A DNA stretch of 64,000 bases from Micropterus salmoides (lineage: Eukaryota; Chordata; Actinopteri; Centrarchiformes; Centrarchidae): NCBI RefSeq assembly GCF_014851395.1, contig NW_024040374.1:25376772-25440771 (forward strand), in the 5' to 3' direction. Made by a program: the position numbers and the translations under genes. Below, one piece after another: positions 35,301 to 48,700 of the stretch (position 1 is the first letter of the stretch; the number at the start of each line of letters is the position of its first letter). The notes beneath the pieces were generated by a model. The model was given only the letters and a program-made list of their open reading frames with translations. It was not told the origin of the DNA and did no database searches.

Positions 35301-38300
35301 TTATCTGAGCAGCAGCTTAGTGTGGTCATGAGGTAATGCTTAAATATGCTGTAACACATAAAAAATAACTATGCTTTTGCAGTATTTCCAGTGGCAGCCT
35401 TTACTTGAAAGGTAATATACCTGTGAGGGTCTTCCAGCCGGGAGGTTAATATGATTGGGTCACCGATGTGGTTGTGGAGGTTGACATGTTAGTTGGACTT
35501 TCATATAAATGTGGTTAGTGTCATACTTACTATTTATACTGCCTAATATAGTACTTATATTTGTGTGAGATGGCCAGATATCTTCTTGGCCTGCACCTAT
35601 ACCCCCCGTGCTGCCCTGGGCCCTGGCTCTCTGGCATGTAACAGGGTTTTGGTCTGAATGGCTCAGATTGAGCAGGCTTGGTCCAGCTCCAGCCCGCAGT
35701 TACAGAATGTGTACGCTAGACAGGTTCAGTGCTGGAAAGGGGTGGTGCAGCCAAGGCAAAACTCAACAGACTCGCTCTTTCACCACTTCCCAGAACATCA
35801 CAGGCACACTACCTTCCCATCAACAGCCCAGCCAGAGCTTTTACCCCACCAAACTAAACATGTATACTACTACTGTACGTCCCTCCCAGATAAAGCGCAC
35901 TTGCTACAAGCTTGTATTGTCTCTGAGTGGGCTGTACAGCCTACTGTTGATCTGTCTGTCACATCGCTGGTAGTGATGACTGCACTGCAGTAGAGAGGAG
36001 CCAGCCTCTCTCACCCCGGCCTGTTGCTTTACTCTGCTGGGATTACTAGGGCATGCCTCTGCAAACATTCGAGCTTCAAGTTATCACTAGTCACAGCGCT
36101 GCTCATACAGAAAGCTGCACTAGGCTGTATTTCCCCGTCTCCCATGAGTCGCTCAAACTGCCTGGTCCTTATCTCTGTCTGCTGTATATTTCTGTTTTAG
36201 TCTCAGATACTGTATATAAAAGTTAAATCCAACTATGAACCCAAACTCCATGTTATTAATTTACACCACCAATTAGAGGTCTGGAACTAAGTACATTTAC
36301 AAATACTATACTTTTTACTTTGAGGTACTTGTACTTTACTTGATTATTTAAATTTTCCACTTCACTACGGTTCAAAGGGAAAGATTGTGCTTTTCACTTC
36401 ACTACCTTTATTTGATAAATTTAGTTACCAATGACATTGCAGATTCAGATTACTAGCACAAAATAAAATCAACAAATAAATGATGTATTATTATCGGTAA
36501 AGATAAGACTTTATTGATTTCTTGGACAAATTCACAAGCTACCTGGCAGTATATTTTGTAAAAAAAACAACATCATGGTGCTGCCAGCGTTGGTGTTCTC
36601 TCTGTATTTGGGACTTTTTGGATTGAGCATAGTTTGGTTCATGTTTTGAAATCTACTGGGATTGTGGTCTGACTGTCTTTGGGTCCCTTTTGGAGAATAC
36701 ACATCAGGTATGGTATAGCAGGTTTCCATTTCAGATCAAGCTCAAATTGTTGGACCTGTGGGGACCCCTCAACCTTCATCTACAAAGAACAATTCTTTGT
36801 AGATGTGGCCATTTTCAAAGAATTATATAATTCTTTGTAGATGACTCTCCATACGCACAGTTTATGCTGCTGTGTCATATTTAATTCAGGATTAGTCAGA
36901 CTGATGTTTTTCTCTGTTGCTGTGTGTGTCCATGTATGTTGTTGTCAGTGAGTATATAGCCAGGTTGGAGCCTGGTGACCCGCATACTCCACTGACCCCC
37001 CCTGTACAGTGTCAGTGTGTGCATGACCCTTCACCTCTATCCTTTGGCCCCTTCTGGACATACACTGCCCTATAGATGATCCACCCTGCAGGTCTGTAGT
37101 ATGTCAGTAGCCCGACAATAAATAACGTGCCATTTTCCTGTCATGTAAAGCCGTGCGAAGGCATGCCAATCCCCAGAATACTTAACATGCAGTTATATAT
37201 GTAACATCTGGATTGTATCATTTCTTATGGCGACAGAAGAAAAAATGATGATATTGGTCCCAAGTAACTTTCATCTTATCTGAGCTGCATGCCACAGACA
37301 GACAGGAGGCTTTAAGCCTGTAATTGGCCTCTCCCCAGGGTATGAAGACTGTCCCCACATCCCAGACATTCCCCTTATTCTCCATCTCTGCTGTGCTGCC
37401 CCCACAGGGAAGGGGTGTTGCTGGAGATTGTAACAAAGGGGTGTGAATGACTCCGGGGCATTGCCCTGAGATGTCCAGTACAGACCTTCTACAGTTCCCC
37501 ACTGTTTAACTGCCTCACATCTGGACTGACCTGGACTGACCGTCTTCCCATCTATCCACTTTCAGTACCGCATTCTCCCTCATCCAGCCCCCTCAACCCT
37601 GGAGCAACACAGATCCGCTCACATGAATTAGCCACAGGAGGTTCAGGATCAACTCTGTCTCTTGACAAAGTGGCCTCTCTGGCTCTCTCCAATCGTCCCC
37701 TTTCTCTAAACCTCCCTTTAAATATGTCTGTTTACCCTGTGTTTGTTCTCCAAACATAAGGCTAACAGTAACATACACACACATGTACAACATGAACTCC
37801 TATGCTCCTGCTAAAGTACATGCCAGTGTGTTTTGTAGCCTTCTAAAATTGGAGGAAAATACAGAGCTGGTAGAAAGTTGGGTTTATCTGAAGAGTGAGT
37901 TATTTACCTATCTCTTCCTTCCTGTGTTTAGTTGGAGAGGATTACAGTCAGAGAGAAGAGCAGTGATGGAGTTCACTCCCAGGAAGACCCAGGAATAGAC
38001 CCTTCTCAAGCCCCCCCACACCCCCCACCCGCCTTAGCGCCAGTACCCTGAGACGGCTGTGTTTACATTGTTCTGCACAGCTCCGGCCTAATGTACTATC
38101 TGTTTAATAGGCAGAGAGAGGCCTGTTTATAGAGAGGGACCTTTTTAACAGAGGTGATGGGCTGGTAGGCCAGAGGGCAAGACCAACTCATCTCACTTCC
38201 TGTTGTCATTATATCTCTTGTCTCAGACAGATAGGTGCTTGGCTCACTCAGCTTTCTACATTACTTATCCCCAAACGCCTGGTCCAACCTGCTGGCTATG

Positions 38301-41300
38301 AATGCGCTCAATCTGTTTGCCCTGGTGAATCTAGGACTGCAAGAAGTTAAGTTGCCTCATATTAAACCTCAGCTCAATAATAATTTGCATGTGCTGGATT
38401 TTAAATGTACAACTAAGCATCTTTTTACTAAATCTATATCTCAGCCCACTGAACTGAAACTTTATAGGAATAGCTTCGGTGTTAATGGCTGCAGAATTAT
38501 ACAGCTACGGCTCTGTGAACAGTAAAGCTGAGGGAGAAAGATGGGCTCATAAGGGTTTAATACGCTAAACATTTTTTCTTTTATGTATAGCAAATGTTTT
38601 CTTTTGGCATTGTTCTGGATCGAGTCAGAGTTGCATTTGTGCATCTGCGGATATTTTTTGTCCTGGTCTCTATTGTTTACTGCGGCTGTTTAACTGTGGA
38701 GTCAAAACCCTTCACGTCAGAAGGATTTTTCATGTGGCCTGGAGTTTTTTTTTTCCCTCACGAATGTGTGTTTTGAGGCTTCTGCAGGATTCAAACTGAA
38801 TGTTTTTCACCGCCTCTGCCAAAAGTTTTTCTCACACTTGCTTAGACCAAACTGGCAGAATGAAATGGTTGATCATCCCTACAAACTTTTGGTATTTCAG
38901 AACTCTGTTGTACTGAGCTACATTGTCATCTTGCAGTGTTTGGGTGAGGTGGTATGGGGAACATGATTAGAGGGGGCTCTTGGAGCTTCCACTAACACTC
39001 TCCATCCCTGGTGAATCAGGTCAGTGTGGTGTGCTGACTCGGCCTCCTGGCGTCAGACTTCATTTGAGCATGCTCCAACAAGACACCACAGACTGGGGAA
39101 AAAATCCCACAATGCCCAGCATTCACCCTTGGATTTTTAACAAGGAAGGCCGTAGAAAAAGATGACCATTAGGGAAGATGGCGGGGGTTGCGATAGACCC
39201 AACAATGACCCAGTGTCCGAGATGAAGCTGGCCAACGAACCACTTCATACCTTTATATTCCTCTGACTGGCACATGACCCCATCCTTCATTTTAACATTT
39301 CACTGCTCAATGTTTAGTGTTTATATTCCATTTTTTCCATCATGAACTCCATCTGAAACTACAGCAAGATGTGCTTCCAAGTAAGTGTGTGTGCGGCCAT
39401 GCATGCATTCATGCATATGCATCCTTTAATGTGCTGATTCTGGTAACAGTGTCTCAACTTCCTGTTGTCACAAACAGGCTCTCTGTTCCCTGTAGAAAAG
39501 CTCCTCCTCAGGACAGATTAACTATCAGGTCATTTGTCACTACCTGCTGAGCACAGGCCGTGGAAGGTCACGGCCCACAGGACATGTGCCTTTGTGTTTG
39601 TATGTCTGATCTGAAATGGAGACAAAGAAACATTCCAGGACCTTTGAGTGTCTTCTTTAGATACAGATTGTGCCCTTAGAGACAGATTAAAGATTGCATT
39701 GTGATTGATCAGTTAAGGGTGAAGAGTATCTTCGTGATCAGTAACAAATGAGAAACTTTACCACTAGCCCTCGCAAAATTAGCATGTTTTTAACGCTGCA
39801 GATGGACACATGTCATTCCAGTCTCTGTATGCTTGGTTGTATGATGATGAATGCGCTGCCTTGTGAGCCAGTGGACAGTAATCTCTCAGAGCTTGCTTGG
39901 CTAGTTTCCTGCTGGCCTACACATTTGGGGAGACGGTAGATAAGTAGTGCCTCCTACTGCCAAGGACAGGCAAAGATTTGGATTCTAGTAAACAGAAATG
40001 AATGGGGTAAGGTAGGGTAAGTAGGAGTGACCCCCTCAGGTCGTGCAGAAAAGGTGGGACAAGGACTCCTCTTTGCTATAGTGTGTAATTGTACCCATCT
40101 GAAACCCCAGTCCGCACCTCCTTCTCTTCTCTACCCCCCACCCCTCTGTTCACTCATGCCCACCCTCCAGACCACCTTGTCGCCCCAGGGAGTCACCCAG
40201 AGGGAACAAGACTGACCGATCACTATGGTAACTAAGCAGTAAGGGTCAAACCGGGTCAATCAGAGACAGACTCTTGCCACCCTTGCTCTGCCATTAATTA
40301 CCCATAGTTCCCTGGGGCAGTGCTCCACATGTAACCACATAGCTCAACAGGCTCGGTCCAAGTGGTGTGAGTCTATGATCAGGTTGAGCACACTATTTGT
40401 TTCATATGTGTATCTGTGACAGGGTCAGTGTTGTCTTTATTACCAGTTAAGTGAGTGTACCACCTCTGATAGTGTTTGGAAACTGCTGTGTCTAATGGAT
40501 TTGTCATGTTAGCAATAATATCTCAAATATATCCTATGACCTGTGTGGTGTTACTGAGACCTTCTAAAGGAAAGCTTTATTTGATTAAATGTTTGAAAAG
40601 TTCATGGAGGAGCAATCTAAGCCAAGTCCAGCGGCATCTCAGTGTATGATTTGAGCCAGAGCGTACAGACCCCAGTCCGCTCTAACTTTAAGTGTTTCAT
40701 GTTTATAGGTTGTGACAACATTAGCTATATCTGGTTTTGAGCTCAGCTTTCAACTTGAGCTGGTATTTGCATTTGTTAGGGGCTGTGTGGATGGGGGAAA
40801 AAAAACTTTTTTTATGTTTGGCAAGGTTGCCTTTTGTTGTTCTTGGAATCATGTTGTATGAGCTAGAAATGAAACTCATCTGTGGAGGGATTTTTAGTGG
40901 GCGCACTACTCCAGTCCCCTCGTAACTTGATTGACATCAGGGTGCAGAGAATAGGGAGATGGCTTTCTGCAGGAGTCTGTATGTAGTTAAGTATCCTTCT
41001 GTCATCTTTTTGCTCCATATTATTAGTATTTTCTGTTTTGGTTTGCTTGCAAGAAAGTGTCTATCTCCTCCCCTGACCCATTTATCTTTCATTACTAATA
41101 TGATTTGTTTCGTGTTGATTCATAATGTGTCTCATTATATCTGTGAAGTCTTTATTTGGGGCAGAAGAGTGTATCTGGTACAGCAGTGCAAAGAACTGTA
41201 GCCACATGCTGAGACCTCCTTTAAGAGACGGCGCGGCCAGAGCGGCCAGTATGGATGTGTACGCATTGACAAAATATTTGTAAATGGATTTGTCAAAAAT

Positions 41301-44300
41301 GCCTCAGAACAGTTGCCAAAATACTGAATATGTTTAGTGCAATTATGATCAATAGAGACCGATTGGCCACATGTTTGCTTGATACAGCACACAGAAAGAT
41401 GTATTTTTCTAATGAGCTTCACATGATATAAATACATTGAATGTGCTGACATAACTAGAACACGTGGACTATTGTACAACAGCGCATTTTCGATAGGCCT
41501 ACAGAGTTTTGTTGAAAAGTTTCCACTGCCTGTCATGCTGTATACCAGTTGAAGCCAAAACTAAGCTGTTCCAGCCTTCCACGCTGCATTTTGTCCAATT
41601 GGAAAACTTGATTTGAAAACATATGAGGGAAAACCTCACTAATTCCTGTGTTTTCCCGCCCTAACTTTCATCTGGAGTGAACTCACATGCCCTACTTTTC
41701 TCCTTCTATTGTTCTAAGCTTGGTGTACTTGGAGACACATGTGGGCCTGTTTGTCCCGCTGCTGTTTTCATGGAAATGAGAAAAGGAATGAAAGTAACCC
41801 AAAACGAGCACCGACGCTGAACTGCTAATTACGAGGGGTAGAGGGGCTGGACCCGCCATCTGCCCCCCTCACTCCCTCCACCCAACCTCTTGCTCCTTAA
41901 CTCTCCATCTTCTCCACCTCACTTTTTTTTGTTTCTTCTGTTCTGAGTTTCTTAATGCTGTGTGTTCTTTCTTTCATGTCTGCAGTTTTGATGTGTCTGT
42001 GTTGTGATCTAAACATCACAGCAGAGATATCTGCTCTTCTCCTCTCATAACTCCAGGCACAACAGGCACTATTGACAGCGACGAGGTTTATGGCCTTTTA
42101 CGTGCTTTGTATTGTGTGTGTGAGAGGCATAATAAATTGTACCGGGTATAATTTGATGAATGTGTGTTCACTTTTGGTGGTCATGTTTGTGTTGAAATCG
42201 TCATAAGCTTTCAACAAATTTTCAGCTGCTTATTGTGGTTATTAGGAGTTCATTGTAGAGAAAAGGACTGACTCAAATGACACATTAAACACATACTGCA
42301 CATCTGGCTGTGAGGATCACAAGTTCAGATGTCCTCATTCACACTGCACTAACCACTACTCCACATCCTGTCTAAAACACAACAATACAGAGGTTAAACT
42401 GCAGAATAAATTTTTATTTTTGCAAGTTTGCAGTCTGCAGTTGGCTGACTCTGCTCATACTTTGTTTCTTTTAATAGACAACACCTTGGACAAACCCTTA
42501 AACGCATTTGTTCAAATATCTCATATGTTACAAAATAAAGCAATTTTATACATGACTTATGATAATAAACACAAATTCCTTAAACCACACTGTGTTAACA
42601 GTTAGACACACCCAACTAAATCTAATGTTGTCCAATACAGAAGCCCTAGTACATTTTACATTTATAAAGCTCATCATTTGTTGAGACCGTGTCGAAGAGG
42701 TGCTGACTCAGCTCTGTGGTCATTTTGGAGGCTGTAGTGCATGGTGATGTTAAATTATATTGAAAGTTGTTTGCTGTATTTTACAGTAATGTCTGTAAAG
42801 GCAGCCAAACACCTATTGTAGTGTAGACTTTTTGCTCATCATGTCATATGCTTTAATCATTACTTTTCATTTAACTACAGTATGATTTGAAACAAAAAAC
42901 ATTTCACACATTTTTGTTAAAATTTTAACTTCTTTTTAAATTTCTCTCTCCCTCTTTACAAATTCATCAGAATGATCAGGATGACGGCTTCTAAGATGGG
43001 TAATTAAATTTGTAGTGGTCAAACGTGTCTGTAGTACAATAGTTCCAGACACTTTGAAAACCTCCACGGCGCAGACATTACTTGCATTGTGTGCAAATAA
43101 TTGAAGTGTCATTTATCAGCCTGTCACATCGGCAGATACCGAAATTTCATTTTAAAGTAACTACTTGTAAAGTAACTGGTCACTATGGCTGCTAAATGTA
43201 GTTGACTAAAAGTGCATTATTTCCCTCTGCTATTTAGTGGGGAAGAAGCCTAAAGTGTCCAGAAATTGGACACGTCAAAGTACGTAAAAAAAAACTGTAC
43301 TTGAGTAAATGTATTGATTTCCACCACTTTCAGTGTGAGACTACTCCAAACTAGTGTATACAGTAGTTCTAGGGAAATTACCTTGAGTCTTAAACACCCA
43401 GTGGTCAATGAAATGGGAAAATGAATGGGTAATCTTAGCTAAGTGGTATACTTTGGATACTTGAGCACTGACACCATCAAGCACGCAGGGACAATTCTCA
43501 TGCTCTACGTGGTGTTTGGAGAGGCGGTGCCGCTTTGCCAGTTTGATGTGTTTAGACCTTGTTTAGCAGCTAGGCTCTGCGCTGCATCACAGAAGACAGA
43601 CAGACAAGTCATTAGTGATGTGTTTACCATCTGTTCAGGAAGGACAGGCATGATGGGAGAGGATGAGGAAGGGAGACATTTTCACGGTGTACGAAGGCTG
43701 TGGGGGGGGGGGGTCGCGTCTGAGGATTTACTACCAGACATCAACCATTATTTATCAGAGAGGCCAGTCAAACATCGGTTTACCCTCTGTGGCACATTGT
43801 CATCCTTAACTCGGAAGACAGTGTCAATGATGCTGTGTTCTTTATATTACAAGACCCACCTGGGTTATGGATCCCAAAGGTGACAGGGAGATAATCACAC
43901 TGGAAACAGCTGCCAACATTTAGAAACACCACTGCTGACTGAAAATGTAACACCCAAATACAATTTTACCACCTCACATAAGGCAGCTAACCGTCAGAAA
44001 GTGCGAGAAACATCCTCAAGCTGCTGCCTTCAGTTGTTGAGGGAGGATGCTTTATGTGTGAGGGAGAACACAGTTTGTGTCCCAAGACTTCTGGGAAGTG
44101 AAGGTCATCCATTAAACCCAGGGGAGATAAGGTAAGTATTGAAGCGGGACATAATAGGGTAGAGAAATGGAGTTTGCTCTAGCCTGAGTTTGGTGTAGCA
44201 ATCCATCCATGCCTCCACTCCTTCTCCAACACTATCTCAGCCCCCAGCCACACTAGACTTTCTCGCAAAACCTCAGTAGAGCCGTTATTTGATTTGATTT

Positions 44301-44757
44301 GTGTTATCATACTTGTGAGTTCTAGCAGTTTTGACTTTGTCAAATATATAAGTTATGATTTCTCAAAGTTATGATACTCTTGGGGAAGTTTTTATCACGT
44401 CAGAAAAGTTAGAGAGTCTGTGTGATTTGGCCAGAGCAGTGTTACGCTTTTCACAAGCAAGGGAATGAGAAGAAGAAAGACTGATGCACTGGGGAATGGG
44501 TTAAAATCTGGGAAAAATGGAGAGAATGATAAGAGAATATTTAGTCCTAGTCAAAGTAATTTTAAAAAAAGAGGTGTTTGGCTGTATTCATGGCTGGGGC
44601 TTGTCTCGTTGCCCCTCCTGGTAGTGTTTTTAGCTGAGCTGTGGGCTTAAGGCTCTGGGAATGTTTGTGCAGTAGAAACCCCGGGTGATGTTATTTGTAT
44701 TGTTCTATTTCAGCCTATGTGTCAAAACAGTGTCAGCAGACCAGGACCGTGTTTTGT

Positions 44758-44844
<87 letters not shown>

Positions 44845-45710
44845 ATAAAGAAAAATGCACCAATCGCTCGGTCTATACTCTGACCCCAACTCCTAACTCT
44901 CCTTCTGCCCCGTATTTGTTTACATGTATTGGTTGTTGCTCCTTTCATGAAATGCGGATCAAATTAATTGCCATAAAGAGATCCCAGTGTTATAACAGAT
45001 GGAATTCATGCGTGGCAGTGGGTGTCAGCATGCAGACATGGAGTCTGCAGAAGGATTGCTGTATGTCTGTGCTCTCTTTGATTCTAGCCTGCGTGTTGTG
45101 TCCGTCCCTCCGCATGACACTTACACAGTAAACACAAGCATAACACATATACCTTCTGGTGCGGGCGTGCGTGCGGGCGTGCCAGTCCGACTGTGTTATT
45201 CGTGTTTTGGTGGGGGCAATCGTGGTTTCATACAAGGTGCGTTAGCGGTGGCACGATGGTATGTATATGTGACAGAGGACTGCTGTGTGTGCAGAATGCC
45301 ACCCCGTCTCAGGTCTTGGGTTACTCACAGTGGGAGCATTTTCTTCACGGCCCACCGCTCTGATACACTGAGGGAGCAAGTCACTGTGTTAAAATAGTAT
45401 TTTTAATCTTACAGCAAAGGCTTTCTCTCTGAGCATTTGTGAGGAAAACTTTCGATAAGGCTCAGGGCTCATCTGTGATAAGCCAAACAATTTGAAATTA
45501 CAGAAGAAAGTGAATTGTTATTATCTCCTCTACACTTTTATTTTGAAAGTTTCCTCCCCCTGCTGCAACTACAGCTTGCTTTGACTGCTATTTCTATTTT
45601 TTTGTGTGTGAAAAGGAGTTTCCAGTTAAAAACACATGAGAGAATATGCCTGTAACTGTTTATTACGCTGTCTACCCAATAATGTCCTGAGTTTATTGTG
45701 CACAGGCATT

Positions 45711-45786
<76 letters not shown>

Positions 45787-48700
45787 ACATGTCCTTTTGT
45801 AATCCTTTTTGCATGTCTGTTGACATACCTCTCGTGTGAGCCAGACTAAATAATCGTGTTGATCATATTGACTAGTAAATAGAAGTCTGACTCAAAACAT
45901 AAGTAATTTAGCACACTCACACTACCACCCCTGCACCGATAAGATCTCTCAGTGGAGGTCTTACTATGTTTAGTTCCCATCATCCCAAACTTCATTCCCA
46001 TTTTCCCTCTCCCCATATTTTAACTTTTTTCTTCTTGTTTGTCCTTTTTTTTTTTTTTTTTTTTTTTTGGGTGTGTGTTTGTTTATGAAATGTTAGTTAC
46101 ACTGTTCCGGTACTTTCTTATTTTGAGCATAATTCATAATCACATCCACCCAGGTGTGTGTATGCATTTGAAGGGAAATGGAGGGAGATTAGTTGTTTTC
46201 CATTTCCTGTGTCTGTAATGAGTGCTCTATAAATGTTTAGGGAAGAACAGCCGTATGTAGGCGTGTTTGTCAGTGTCTATGATAGAGATACGCACAGGTT
46301 GGCGGGACAGTCCAGATTATGATGTAGACCGTATTTACACAAAAACACACACACAAATACTCTCACGTCCACATCTAAATACACAGCAACCCCCGCTAAG
46401 GCACCCCTTTTTCTTTAAAACAGATGTGCACATTAGCTCTTTTTCATTTACCCATAAATACAGTTACTTCTTTGACCTCGGTGTTAATGCGGGGCTCAGA
46501 AAAGATGCCCTGCCTCTCCCCCCATATGTAGCGCACTCACCGATGCACACATAGCCCTCCTCCTTTGAGAGACAGAGAGCGAACCAGCTGTAGCTCAGAG
46601 TAATGACTCACATCACAGCACGCTAGTCAGTGACACAGCTCTCGGGCTATTCATGATGAATTCCATGTTTTATTCAAACTTCACCGCAGAAACCCATGAC
46701 AGAGCTCTGCATCCACTACAGCAGCCTATGGTGATACCCTGCCAGGTTAGGAATGACGGCATGGGTAGAGCTGAGGTCAACGATGCAGAATACAGCCGTG
46801 ATCCACCTAACATACAATAATAATAGTTTAGTAACACTTCAGCTCCAGCCCATTTCTTGTCTATTGAAGACTTCTTCAAGATAGAGGGATGGAGTTTTGG
46901 AGGGAAAGAGACAAGCAGACGCGGTGCAATCCGTGCAGGCTGTGATCAAGCGTCCCTGGGCTAGGTGTGGTGCAACAGTGCCCCCTAATGTTTGAAAGTC
47001 TCCACAAGCCTCGGAACTGAATTGAACAACAGCATCACTCATACTTCATCTCCCTCTTATGCAAACATGCTCATATAAACTTAAAAATGTGTTTACCTTC
47101 ACAAAACTCAACCGCAACAGAAAATGATCACAATAAGTTGCCACTACACATTTACAAATTTGCAATCAGCCTTTTCCCACCCAAACACTTATTTTGAAAT
47201 AGCCTCCTTTTTGTGCTGGTTAAACTTATTCACCCCCCACCATCACCACCACCACCACCTCTGTGCCCTCCTCTCTTTGTGAGACTGAAACTGGAATCAG
47301 ATGGGCTGCTTTCATATTTCACATTACATGTTTCTTCATAAAATAAAAAAATGAAATAAAAAAAAAATACAAGAGAAAAAAAGCGATCCCTTCTCGTCCG
47401 CATCATGTTTCTTATTGGCTGCAGTGGAAAATGAAACTGAGCAACTGCAAAATGTCAAAGCCAGTTGTTTTGCTTTGAATCCCATCGGATAAATTGTAGT
47501 TTCATTCTGCCTCGTCTAGAAACCGTCTGTTTACCTCAGGATGTTTTTCTCCCTGCTGGAGCCTCCTGAGTCAATTAGTAGTGGATGTAATGTACTGTCC
47601 TTGGCAGTATCGGGGTGTGTGTGTGTGTGTGTGTGTGTGTGTCTACTCATGAATGCGTATGGTTCAGTTTCTCGCAGTGTGAGAAAAGTGCAGGAGGTTT
47701 AACATGGCCCTGGGGTTTGTGGCTGCCGAGCAGCTCTCATCTGGTGAATTATGCCATAATCTGTTGCAGCCTATGTGGCAAAAATAAAGCCTCATTAATT
47801 CCCTTATGTTTCCAAACACTTAGAGTGTACCGCCTCAATACACTTTTTTGTTTTACATTGAAAGCTGTGTGTGATTGCTATCTCACTCCTTTTTCCTTCT
47901 GGTGCCAAAGGAACTGCAGATCTTTCCCTGAGTGTGATAAGCAGGCAGGGTGTCGTGTGCCGGGCAGACACAGTCCAGCCGCAGTGACCAGCATGTGGCT
48001 GACTGGCGGCATGCGGGGACTGTGTGTTTGTGTCTGTGATTGGGTCCCACGTCTCCTCTAAATTATAGCCCTCAAGCTCTGAGCCAAGCCAACCTTTGAC
48101 ACACAGAGCAGAAGAGAAAAAAATGTGTATAAAAGACAGAGAGATGCATTTGGAGAAAGTGGCTTAAATGGGATGAAAGGTGGAAGGGAGAAGGACTGAT
48201 GTAAAACCTTTTTGAGAGCTTTTGCCTGTATTGACAGGGAGGCATCATCCCTCCTCCTGCGAGCTGACCTTCAGCTGTGTCTTTAACAGTCCAGCGTGCT
48301 GGTCTGCGACCAGGCAACAAAAAAGACCCACCTCACACTCTGTGTGGTAATTCAGGCCTCATTTAAAGCAAAAGATTTACGTCTCGTGTTCCCACAAACA
48401 TGCATCAGGCATCAAGCTGATGGAGCCAGACCAGGGGTCACCTTATACCTTTTAAGAGCTTTTTCTATCCACGGTGCCATCTATCACTCCATCTGTTACT
48501 TTACTGCAATCTGTCTAATCAATCAGTCAAATGGTCTGATCTTTTGCAATTTATTATGTTCTCTTTGTATTTTCTCTTAACTTGCCTAAGCTGAGACATG
48601 CAAGAGTTAACAGACTGATGGACAAGCCACAGGGTATTGGTCAGGCTGTAGAGTACATTCCATAATTTAATGATTTGTTGTAAAGACAATCCTGGTCAGT

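Noticed and set aside
43443..43883. 146-codon open frame on the plus strand
   Set aside because: It runs through a poly-G tract and has no recognisable motif; treated as chance within intron 4.
44685..45131. 148-codon plus-strand frame containing poly(Thr-His)
   Set aside because: Mostly translation of the (CA)n microsatellite.
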